A stretch of 64,000 nucleotides of DNA. It comes from Flavobacterium tegetincola DSM 22377 (GTDB lineage: Bacteria > Bacteroidota > Bacteroidia > Flavobacteriales > Flavobacteriaceae). The notes beneath the pieces are model-generated. The model was not told where the DNA came from and ran no database searches. It saw only the letters and a list, made by a program, of their open reading frames with translations. The number at the start of each line of letters is the position of its first letter. Position 1 is the first letter of the stretch. Below, one piece after another: positions 57,901 through 64,000 of the stretch. Made by a program: the position numbers and the translations under genes. The stretch covers positions 1 to 64,000 of the forward strand of contig NZ_KE384385.1 in NCBI RefSeq assembly GCF_000425485.1. Direction: 5' to 3'.

Positions 57901-59471
57901 TAGTATTCTGAATTTGGCAAACCGTACCGATAGCCTCTTCCACGACCAATTGGCGTGGCTTGTTTTTCACCATCTTTTACACACAATAAAATATCATGGG
58001 CATTTGCATCTTCTTTATTTAAATAAAATGTATTATTTGTCGCAATAAGTTTGACTTCATGCTTTTTTGAAAACTCAATCAGCGTTTTATTTACACGATT
58101 TTCATCTTCTTGGTTGTGACGCATGATTTCTAGATAGAAATCTTCGCCAAATTGCTGTTTCCACCAAATTAATGCATCTTCTGCTTGATTCTCACCAACA
58201 TTTAAAATTTTACTTGAAATTTCACCGTACAAATTCCCCGACAAAACCATAATGTCTTCCTTGTATTGCTCGATGATTTTTCGGTCAATTCTAGGCACAT
58301 AATAAAATCCTTTGGTAAATGCCAACGAAGCCATTTTAACCAAATTATGATACCCTTTTTTATTTTTTGCCATCAAAACAATCTGGTATCCATTGTCTTT
58401 TTTGGACTTGTCTTCGTGATTTTCACACACATTAAATTCACAACCTACAATAGGTTTAATTTCAACATCCGTTGGTTCTTCACCTGCTGCAATGGAAGCT
58501 TCAATTTTAGATTTTGCTCCTTTATTGTGATTCATAACGGCACTCACAAAGTGAAAAGCACCCATCATGTTACCCGTATCCGTCATTGCAACGGCAGGCA
58601 TTTTAAATTTGGCTGAAGCCGAAACCATATTAGGGATTCCAATAGTAGATTGCAAAACCGAAAATTGCGTATGATTATGCAAATGAGCAAATCGAGCTTC
58701 TTTTAAATCTTTTTTAGCCGATTCAGAAACTGTATTTTTAGTTCCACCGCCTTGAATCGCTTGGATTTGCTGGCGAATTTTCTCCGAAGCAAGTTTTAAA
58801 TTGATGTGCTTTAAACCAATTAACTGAATTTCGTGATTGTTTCGCTCTTGAAACTCCTTGAAATAAGAAAGTGGCACATCCAATTCTTCTTTTGTGAAAA
58901 TTTCACGTCGAATTAATTCGAAAAAACAACGTGTCGTAGCTTCCACATCGGCAGTTGCATTGTGTGCTTCAGAAAAAGGTTTATTGAATAAATATTGGTG
59001 TAATTCGGTTAAGGTTGGTAATTTGAATCTTCCGCCACGACCTCCTGGCAATTTAAGTAAAGACGCGGTAACTTCGGTACAAGTATCTAAAATTTTCATG
59101 GAACTCATTTGGGAATCAACCTCAGCTCGATGAAATTCCGCTCCCATAATATTGATATCAAAACCTAAATTTTGACCGACAATAAACTTCGTTTTAGATA
59201 AAGCAATATTGAATTTCGCTAAAACCTCTGCTAATGTAGCACCTTGCGCTTCGGCTAATTCTGTGGAAATTCCGTGAATTCGCTCGGCATCATAAGGAAT
59301 ATTAAAACCTTCCGGTTTAACTAAATAATCTTGATGTTCGATAAGTTGTCCCAAATCATCATGCAATTGCCACGCAATTTGAATACACCGAGGCCAGTTG
59401 TCTGAATCGGTAATTGGAGCATCCCAACGTTTAGGTAATCCGGTAGTTTCCGTATCAAAAATTAAGTACAT
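54924..59471 (-). CDS. dnaE: DNA polymerase III alpha subunit with fused N-terminal exonuclease
   Basis: 1515 residues. The first 190 are a DEDDh exonuclease (D6 and E8 in FDTETTG, D105 in GQNLGFD, H170 and D175 in AHNATADVE), the proofreading activity that in E. coli is the separate DnaQ. The PHP domain starts near 261 (FAHLHNHTQFS). The polymerase palm has GPGRGSAAGS (647-656) and the catalytic PDIDIDFDD (688-696; D689, D691). A tudor/OB region near 1330 (FAGIVNNVQHRVAKNG) and a C-terminal acidic tail follow. It is the main replicative polymerase of the chromosome. The fusion is known in Bacteroidota DnaE. Confidence 0.97.
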   Translation of the reverse strand: MYLIFDTETTGLPKRWDAPITDSDNWPRCIQIAWQLHDDLGQLIEHQDYLVKPEGFNIPYDAERIHGISTELAEAQGATLAEVLAKFNIALSKTKFIVGQNLGFDINIMGAEFHRAEVDSQMSSMKILDTCTEVTASLLKLPGGRGGRFKLPTLTELHQYLFNKPFSEAHNATADVEATTRCFFELIRREIFTKEELDVPLSYFKEFQERNNHEIQLIGLKHINLKLASEKIRQQIQAIQGGGTKNTVSESAKKDLKEARFAHLHNHTQFSVLQSTIGIPNMVSASAKFKMPAVAMTDTGNMMGAFHFVSAVMNHNKGAKSKIEASIAAGEEPTDVEIKPIVGCEFNVCENHEDKSKKDNGYQIVLMAKNKKGYHNLVKMASLAFTKGFYYVPRIDRKIIEQYKEDIMVLSGNLYGEISSKILNVGENQAEDALIWWKQQFGEDFYLEIMRHNQEDENRVNKTLIEFSKKHEVKLIATNNTFYLNKEDANAHDILLCVKDGEKQATPIGRGRGYRYGLPNSEYYFKSEDEMKKLFSDLPEAIINIQEIVDKVEIYSLYRDVLLPKYDIPQEFVVAEDEADGGVRGENSYLRHLTMVGAQKRYGTITPEIQERLDFELLTISNSGYPGYFLIVQDFIAEARRMDVSVGPGRGSAAGSAVAYCLWITNIDPIKYDLLFERFLNPDRVSMPDIDIDFDDEGRGRVMDYVINKYGQKQVAQIITYGKMATKSAIRDTARVLDLPLFEADRIAKLIPAMMPSKWNLARFISEKEEDVKKALRSDEFDAVKELIAIANEGELAGETIQQAKILEGSMRNTGIHACGVIITPSDITNYVPVTLAKDSELFVTQFDNSVAESAGLLKMDFLGLKTLTLIKDTVKLVKYRNNIDLNPDEFPIDDKETYELFQRGETVGIFQYESPGMQKYMKDLKPTVFGDLIAMNALYRPGPIEYIPSFVRRKNGEEEIKYDLDACEEYLGETYGITVYQEQVMLLSQSLAGFSKGDADVLRKAMGKKQKDVLDKMKPKFVEQASAKGHDAKVLEKIWKDWEAFASYAFNKSHSTCYAWIAYQTAYLKAHFPAEYMAAVLSNNMNDIKQVSFFMEECKRMGLNVLGPCVNESYYKFTVNNDYAVRFGMGAIKGVGSGAVQTIVDSRKDGKYKSIFDLAKRIDLRAANKKAIENLALAGGFDTFEGTTRAQYFHHDEGDNVTFYEKAIRYGAKFQENENSSQVSLFGEASDVQIAEPIVPPCEDWSTMEKLAKEKEVVGIYISGHPLDDFRFEMKYFCNSNLDALRNLDQHVGKSLTFAGIVNNVQHRVAKNGKGWAIFNLEGYDESFEFKIFGEEYLKFRHFLIQNNFTYLKVLVKEGWVNKETGKKSDPRIQFTEAKQLQDVLTNFSKKIIIDLDIKKLKPELIENLTTVFSEHQGDHQVSFEILETETALVKKSVSVDPIATADDQVEMDEQLELDSDEDIEVEIPVDIATEIEETRILTKLSMNSRKLKINICYELLQELEKCDLTFRLN

Positions 59472-59693
59472 AGCTGATTTTTAATGTATTAAAAATCGCC
59501 TTTAAAAAAAAGCGAAGGATTCAAAATTACAGCTTTTTTTTCAAAATTAATCACAAAATTAGACGCAACAAAAAACCATTTCAAAATTGATAAATCAATC
59601 TTAAAATGGTTCTTTATATATTTGATAAAAACAGTTACATCTACTAAAAGTACATTATTCTATTTTCGTCCGATATGTTGAAGAAAGATTGGT

Positions 59694-60089
59694 TTAGTAA
59701 CCACCTCTGTCTCCACCACCACGGTTGTCTCCGCCACGGCTGTTACCTCCGTATCCACCACCGCTATTGCGATCGTTTCCACCTCTGTAACCACCTTGAC
59801 CACCACCACGGTTTCCACCACCATTGAAGCTTCTTCTTTCTCCTTCTGGTTTCGGTTCTGATTTATTTACTACAATTGCACGTCCTTGAACAGTAGCTCC
59901 GTTCAATTCGTCAATCGCTTTTTGTGCATCGTCATCATTTGGCATCTCAACAAAACCAAATCCTTTACTTCTACCTGTAAATTTATCTGTAATGATTTTT
60001 ACAGAATCTACAGTACCATAAGCCTCGAAAGACTCTCTTAAATCTGCTTCCTCAATGCTGAAAGGAAGACTTCCTACGAAAATATTCAT
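59694..60089 (-). CDS. RNA-binding protein with RRM and Gly-rich tail
   Basis: 131 residues. One RRM (1-80): RNP2 in NIFVGSLPF, RNP1 in KGFGFVEM. The tail from about 88 is Gly/Arg/Asn-rich (GGGNRGGGQGGYRGG). Such small RRM proteins, common in Bacteroidota and cyanobacteria, bind RNA and are often cold-induced; they are thought to act as chaperones in place of CspA-type proteins or Hfq. The long gap to the neighbours (about 220 bp on the downstream side) suggests a separate transcript. Confidence 0.93.
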   Translation of the reverse strand: MNIFVGSLPFSIEEADLRESFEAYGTVDSVKIITDKFTGRSKGFGFVEMPNDDDAQKAIDELNGATVQGRAIVVNKSEPKPEGERRSFNGGGNRGGGQGGYRGGNDRNSGGGYGGNSRGGDNRGGGDRGGY

Positions 60090-60168
60090 ATGTACAATTA
60101 TTATAATTCAAACAAATGTAATCAATTAAATTTGGATTTTGATATCTATTTCAATATTTGTGAATACA

Positions 60169-61395
60169 TTAGGAGATTTTAGTAGTAAAATCATCTTTTT
60201 CGATGGTGAATTCAAAAACGGATCCTTTTCCCAAAGCCGATTTTAATGAAATCGTTCCACCGAGTCCATATACCAATTTTTTTACGGTTGACAATCCAAT
60301 ACCGGTTCCCCTCTTTCCAAAACGATCTTCGGTACTGATCACTTCAAATACTTCAAATACTTGATTTTGGAATTTTGGATCAATCCCAATTCCATTATCT
60401 TCCACTACAAATCTGTAATATTGATCATCTTCGGTCAATACAATTTTAATTTTAACACACGTACTGCTATTGTATTTTACAGCATTACTCATTAAATTTA
60501 ACAGAATCTGTTGCAATGCCACTTTGTTTCCAGAAATTTCAGATGCAAATAATTCTTTTTCAAACTGAAACTCACTATTATGATCCAGAAGCTGAATGCA
60601 TTGACTAACCAAAGTATCAATGTTAAAAATACTTTTATTTCCTTTTAGTAAATAATCACTTCTACTGTGTTCTAAAATTCCGTCCACCAAATCGCGTAAA
60701 GTTTGCGAAGAAGTATTTAGCATTTCCAACATCATTTTAGCATCATCATTTAAAATCGAATCGTACTCTTGCGATAGAATCTCGGTAAGACTCAAAATAT
60801 TATTTAAGGGCGATTTAATGTCATGCGCGGCAACACTGGCAAATTTTTCAACTTCTTTATTTCTAGTTTCCAGATCAGCCGTGAGACGCTCGAGCATTAA
60901 TTTACTTTTGCGAAGCTCCAACAAACTTACCACTTGGCTAGATAACGCCTTCAAAGCAGCTAACTGAGCCTCATTCAACTCCTTTGGTTTACTATCGATA
61001 ACACAAAGCGTACCTAATGCAAGTCCTTCAGGATTTACCAAAGGAACACCGGTATAAAACACAACATTAGGATAACCTGTAACTAACGGATTGTCTCGAA
61101 AACGTTCATCTAATCTCGAATCCTTTATCGTAAATATTGTGTCGGGATCAACAATTGCGTGACCACAAAAAGAATTTTCTTTGTCCGCACTATCTCCGTC
61201 AAGATTTATTTTCGACTTAAACCACTGGCGTTTTTCGTCAATTAAGCTAATTGTAGCGATGGAAGTTCCGCAGATTTGAGAAGCCAACAGCGTAATAGCG
61301 TCATACTCTTTTTCCGGAAGGCTATCCAAAATGGAGTATTCACGAAGTGCTTTGAGTCTAGATTTTTCATTTATTGGGATAATTGGGGCTATCAT
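60169..61395 (-). CDS. GAF-domain sensor histidine kinase
   Basis: 408 residues without membrane segments. A GAF domain (about 22-160; NSFCGHAIVDPDTIFTIKD, GVPLVNPEGLALGTLCVID) senses a cytoplasmic signal or ligand. A coiled stretch leads to the HisKA helix with H191 in AAHDIKSPLNNIL, then the ATPase domain with N-box LLNLMSNAVKYNSS, G1 VVEDNGIGIDPKF and G2 KRGTGIGLSTVKKL. No response regulator is adjacent, so it is an orphan kinase. The signal and partner are unknown. Confidence 0.93.
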   Translation of the reverse strand: MIAPIIPINEKSRLKALREYSILDSLPEKEYDAITLLASQICGTSIATISLIDEKRQWFKSKINLDGDSADKENSFCGHAIVDPDTIFTIKDSRLDERFRDNPLVTGYPNVVFYTGVPLVNPEGLALGTLCVIDSKPKELNEAQLAALKALSSQVVSLLELRKSKLMLERLTADLETRNKEVEKFASVAAHDIKSPLNNILSLTEILSQEYDSILNDDAKMMLEMLNTSSQTLRDLVDGILEHSRSDYLLKGNKSIFNIDTLVSQCIQLLDHNSEFQFEKELFASEISGNKVALQQILLNLMSNAVKYNSSTCVKIKIVLTEDDQYYRFVVEDNGIGIDPKFQNQVFEVFEVISTEDRFGKRGTGIGLSTVKKLVYGLGGTISLKSALGKGSVFEFTIEKDDFTTKIS

Positions 61396-61414
61396 ATAAA
61401 TTTATAGGTTAAGC

Positions 61415-61447
61415 AAAAAAAAACCATCCGTTGCAGAATGGGTTTTT
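61415..61447 (-). terminator. Terminator of the DUF6252 gene
   Basis: An imperfect stem (AAACCAT near 61421 with ATGGGTTT near 61437, one bulge) followed on the minus strand by a run of about nine T residues. Confidence 0.6.
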
Positions 61448-61454
61448 AGAACTA

Positions 61455-61979
61455 TTACAATATTGGACCAAAAGTAATTGGAATTTCATAGAAAACGCCA
61501 TTTTGAAAATTAATTCGTTCAGGCGCATTTGGCACATCTCCTATATAAGGAGCATCTAAACGGAATGAACCGCTAATAGTACCTGGTTTTTGAATTGCAT
61601 CATTTTTAATAATTACTTCACCAGTAGCCACATCTTCAACATCTGTAGCATAAAAATAAGTTTGTCCGTTATTTACAAACGAATAAGTTGCCAGAGCATC
61701 TGGATTGTTACTTAAATTAAAAGTCGTATCTTGGAAAAAAGCCGTGGTTCCATCTCCAACAATAGTTACCGGAGCAACAGTTACCACTAATTTTTCAAAA
61801 CCAACAAAGGCTGATAACTGCAATGTGCTAGTTGTAACATCATACACTGCCGTATAATCCCTAGCCCTCCACATAAAATTATCCTTTCTTGCTTGAAAAG
61901 CGGGAGTGTTAAACGACACTTCCTCTTCACAAGAAGCCAAAACACTAACTATCATTAATAACGCGAAAATTTTTTTCAT
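61455..61979 (-). CDS. DUF6252 lipoprotein
   Basis: 174 residues. The signal peptide has a lipobox (SVLASC, Cys near 17). The body is beta-rich: FNTPAFQARKDNFMWRARDY, TATDVEDVATGEV-type strands and GTISGSFRLDAPY. This fits the DUF6252 family of Bacteroidota lipoproteins, which have a lipocalin-like or beta-sandwich character and no known function. It is probably at the outer membrane. It may be transcribed with the kinase, but a terminator separates them. Confidence 0.82.
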   Translation of the reverse strand: MKKIFALLMIVSVLASCEEEVSFNTPAFQARKDNFMWRARDYTAVYDVTTSTLQLSAFVGFEKLVVTVAPVTIVGDGTTAFFQDTTFNLSNNPDALATYSFVNNGQTYFYATDVEDVATGEVIIKNDAIQKPGTISGSFRLDAPYIGDVPNAPERINFQNGVFYEIPITFGPIL

Positions 61980-62153
61980 ATTGAGTATTCAGTTTAAAGA
62001 TTTGTGGTTCAATTTATAGTTTACAAAAATAGTTTTTAAAACGAAACATGCTAAATAATTTTAAATAAAATGCATTTCCCGTACCATTATTAACAAAATT
62101 AGATAAACAAGTGACACAATTAGAGATTAACAAATTAAAAATCAACACAAAGG

Positions 62154-62182
62154 TTGCATGCGTAAAAAAAAATGTATCTTTG
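62154..62182 (+). promoter_or_regulatory. Promoter of rpsP-rimM
   Basis: The clearest promoter in the window: -33 TTG (62154-62156), 18-bp spacing, -7 TATCTTTG (62175-62182). A small hairpin GAGGT-CGTGT-ACCTC (about 62198-62212) lies in the leader. Confidence 0.75.
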
Positions 62183-62230
62183 CACCCTTAATTAATCGAG
62201 GTCGTGTACCTCAAAATTTAATCTTAGATT

Positions 62231-62773
62231 ATGTCTGTAAAAATTAGATTACAAAGACACGGTAAAAAAGGAAAACCTTTTTACTGGGTTGTAGCAGCTG
62301 ATGCTCGTTCAAAAAGAGATGGTAAATACCTAGAAAAAATTGGTACTTACAATCCAAACACTAACCCTGCAACTATTGAATTAGATGTAGATAGCGCTGT
62401 TAGATGGTTGCACAATGGTGCTCAGCCAACTGATACTGCAAAAGCAATTCTTTCTTACAAAGGTGCTTTATTGAAACACCACCTTGATGGAGGTATTCGT
62501 AAAGGAGCTTTAACACAAGAACAAGCTGATGCAAAATTAGCTACTTGGTTAGAAGCTAAAGACGGTAAAGTTGAGGCTAAAAAAGACGGATTGTCTACTT
62601 CTAAAGCTGATGCAAGAACGAAAGCTCTTGAAGCAGAGAAAAAAGTAAATGAAAACCGTGTTGCTGCTGTTAAAAAAGCGGAAGCTGATTTAATTGCTGC
62701 ATCTGAGGCTGCAAATGCTGAAGTTGCTACTGAAGAAGCAACAGAAGAAAACAACGAAGAAACTCAAGCCTAA
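62231..62773 (+). CDS. rpsP: 30S ribosomal protein S16
   Basis: 180 residues. The first 80 are standard S16 (VKIRLQRHGKKGKPFYWVVA, RSKRDGKYLEKIGTYNPNT, RWLHNGAQPTDT). A long C-terminal extension of about 100 residues is rich in Ala, Glu and Lys (KKVNENRVAAVKKAEADLIA) and helical; this extension is normal for Bacteroidota S16. S16 helps assemble the 30S body. The gene starts the rpsP-rimM operon, with rimM 14 bp behind. Confidence 0.97.
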   Translation: MSVKIRLQRHGKKGKPFYWVVAADARSKRDGKYLEKIGTYNPNTNPATIELDVDSAVRWLHNGAQPTDTAKAILSYKGALLKHHLDGGIRKGALTQEQADAKLATWLEAKDGKVEAKKDGLSTSKADARTKALEAEKKVNENRVAAVKKAEADLIAASEAANAEVATEEATEENNEETQA

Positions 62774-62787
62774 TTTAAGTAGCGGTT

Positions 62788-63312
62788 ATGCGTAAAGAAG
62801 ATTGTTTCTATTTAGGTAAGATCGCAAAAAAATTTAGTTTTAAAGGGGAAGTTTTGGTCTATCTTGACACAGACGAACCCGAGTTATACGAAAACTTGGA
62901 ATCAATGTTTGTCGAATGCGGCAAACATTTGGTTCCTTTTTTTATTGAAAACTGTTCGTTACACAAAAATGATTTTCTACGTGTTCGCTTTGAAGATGTA
63001 AAAAATGAGGAAGAAGCGGATGCTTTACTAGGCAATCATGTTTATCTTCCTTTAAAAATGTTACCAAAACTTACGGGTAACAAATTCTATTTTCACGAAG
63101 TAATTGGATTTGAAGTAGAAGACAAAAGACTTGGAATCGTTGGGGAAATCCAATCCATCAACGACAGTTCAGCACAACCTCTATTTGAAGTTTTGAATGA
63201 TGGCGTTGAAATCTTAATCCCGATGATTGACCATTTTCTTGTCAAAATTGACCGAGAAAATAAAAAGGTTATTATGGATTTACCAGAAGGACTTATTGAA
63301 ATGTATTTGTAA
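62788..63312 (+). CDS. rimM: Ribosome maturation factor RimM
   Basis: 174 residues: an N-terminal RimM barrel (FYLGKIAKKFSFKGEVLVYL, FFIENCSLHKNDFLRVRFED, EADALLGNHVYLPL) and a C-terminal PRC-barrel (FYFHEVIGFEVEDK, QPLFEVLNDGVEILIPM). It binds the 30S subunit near S19 and helps to mature the 16S 3' domain. Its place directly after rpsP is conserved in many bacteria, in which trmD and rplS often follow; here a TrmN-like gene follows after a repeat. Confidence 0.96.
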   Translation: MRKEDCFYLGKIAKKFSFKGEVLVYLDTDEPELYENLESMFVECGKHLVPFFIENCSLHKNDFLRVRFEDVKNEEEADALLGNHVYLPLKMLPKLTGNKFYFHEVIGFEVEDKRLGIVGEIQSINDSSAQPLFEVLNDGVEILIPMIDHFLVKIDRENKKVIMDLPEGLIEMYL

Positions 63313-63320
63313 AATTATAA

Positions 63321-63386
63321 TTTTGAACCATTAAGAAATTAAGAAATTTAAGGTAAAACTTAATGAAACTCAATTTCTTAATGGTT
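63321..63386. repeat. Dispersed palindromic repeat, copy 2 (inverted)
   Basis: Arms AACCATTAAGAAA (63326-63338) and TTTCTTAATGGTT (63374-63386) are perfect 13-bp complements. The inner CTTAATGAAAC is the reverse complement of a block inside copy 1 (4661-4732), so the two copies lie in opposite orientation. It fills the gap between rimM and the methyltransferase gene. Confidence 0.7.
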
Positions 63387-63402
63387 TTAATTTTTTAGAT
63401 AA

Positions 63403-64000
63403 ATGTCAACATTTAAATTCAAACAATTTTCTGTAGAACAAGACCGCTGTGCAATGAAAATTGGCACCGATGGCGTTTTACTTGGCGCTTGGAGTCCCAT
63501 TCCTGAAATTGCGATTAGCGTTTTAGATATTGGTGCTGGAACCGGAATCATTGCTTTAATGCTTGCTCAAAGAAGTACTGCGGAACAAATTGACGCCGTA
63601 GAAATCGATGAAGAGGCGTATGAACAAGCTACCGAAAATTTTGAAAACTCTCCTTGGGGTGATCGTTTATTTTGTTTTCATGCCGGTTTAGACGAATTGA
63701 TTGAAGAACCGGAAGACGAATATGATTTGATTATTTCCAATCCTCCTTTTTACACCGAAAACTACAAAACAGAAGATTCTCAAAGAGATTTAGCACGATT
63801 TGAAGTTGCCATGCCTTTTGAAATGTTGGTTGAAGCTGCGGATTTATTGCTTTCTGAAAACGGAATATTTTCAGTAATTATCCCTTTTAAAGAAGAAGAA
63901 AGTTTCCTTGCTTTAGCAAGAGATTTTGAATTATTCCCGATGAAAATCACCCGTGTAAAAGGAACATCAACCTCCGAAATCAAGCGAAGTTTATTGGCTT
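63403..64000 (+). CDS. trmN: TrmN-like tRNA(Val) adenine-N6 methyltransferase, 5' part (cut by the window end)
   Basis: 199 codons are present, with no stop before the window ends. It reads FKFKQFSVEQDRCAMKIGTD at the start, then the SAM-binding motif LDIGAGTGIIALMLAQ and the N6-methyltransferase catalytic motif NPPF (in LIISNPPFYTEN). This fits TrmN/YfiC, which methylates A37 of tRNA1-Val. The QDRCAMKIGTDGVLLGAW block is the family signature. Lacking the C-terminal part, I cannot check the full length. Confidence 0.88.
   Translation, partial: MSTFKFKQFSVEQDRCAMKIGTDGVLLGAWSPIPEIAISVLDIGAGTGIIALMLAQRSTAEQIDAVEIDEEAYEQATENFENSPWGDRLFCFHAGLDELIEEPEDEYDLIISNPPFYTENYKTEDSQRDLARFEVAMPFEMLVEAADLLLSENGIFSVIIPFKEEESFLALARDFELFPMKITRVKGTSTSEIKRSLLA

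Noticed and set aside
54924..59471. The DnaE-exonuclease fusion as a novelty
   Set aside because: An N-terminal DEDDh exonuclease fused to DnaE is a known feature in Bacteroidota, so it is annotated but not reported as new.

Overview
This is chromosome from a flavobacterium (Bacteroidota, close to Flavobacterium). The base composition is AT-rich. Many genes have a TAnnTTTG -7 box, the Bacteroidota sigma-ABfr promoter element, instead of a sigma70 -10 box. Other markers are T9SS sorting signals of the flavobacterial type C, a DnaE polymerase with a fused N-terminal DEDDh exonuclease, and lineage families such as DUF4494, DUF6252, GxxExxY and the TonB-tailed M56/BlaI cassette.

Layout. 1-12.6 kb is mostly housekeeping: an AAA+ ATPase, an HPF/RaiA-like protein, an outer-membrane barrel, rpoN with a PAP2-like membrane protein, asnS, a YoeB-type toxin-antitoxin pair, a YyaL/DUF255 thioredoxin-domain protein, an MscS channel and an M3 peptidase. 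12.74-19.89 kb is a roughly 7.1-kb integrated element in the 3' end of tRNA-Leu(TAG). It is bounded by 16-bp direct repeats and carries a tyrosine integrase, an excisionase-like HTH protein, a putative rolling-circle replication protein with a strong hairpin in front of it, a leftward cargo of unknown and mostly exported proteins, and an XRE regulator beside two perfect palindromes. 20.1-25.9 kb holds an M20 dipeptidase and a cluster of four TonB C-terminal-domain modules, one of them fused to a BlaR1/M56 sensor. A BlaI-type repressor probably controls that operon through two palindromes that contain the promoter -7 boxes. 26-34.7 kb has a DUF4407 protein, a PH/SHOCT protein, an MmcQ/YjbR-GNAT-cyclase operon, a GxxExxY protein set among dispersed and tandem repeats, hemW, ruvC, and a flippase-like protein with a family 2 glycosyltransferase.

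34.8-52.1 kb is dominated by two giant T9SS-exported surface proteins (2416 and about 2331 residues). Each lies downstream of a very small protein with a signal peptide and a C-terminal membrane anchor. The two modules share promoter sequence, terminator sequence and most of the protein, but their N-terminal heads differ. A decayed copy of the 3' end of the glycosyltransferase gene lies on the far side of the first module, which suggests the module arrived by recombination or segmental duplication.

52.5-64 kb holds a broken ISL3-type transposase, tRNA-Asp(GTC), a DUF58 protein, trxA, dnaE, an RRM protein, a GAF histidine kinase, a DUF6252 lipoprotein, rpsP-rimM and the start of a TrmN-like methyltransferase that runs off the window.

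The strongest candidates for undescribed biology are the tRNA-Leu element with matching arm-site clusters at both ends, the duplicated small-anchor plus giant T9SS module, the BlaI operators that overlap the -7 boxes of a TonB-fused sensor operon, and the GxxExxY gene flanked by oppositely oriented repeats. All functions are read from sequence alone.
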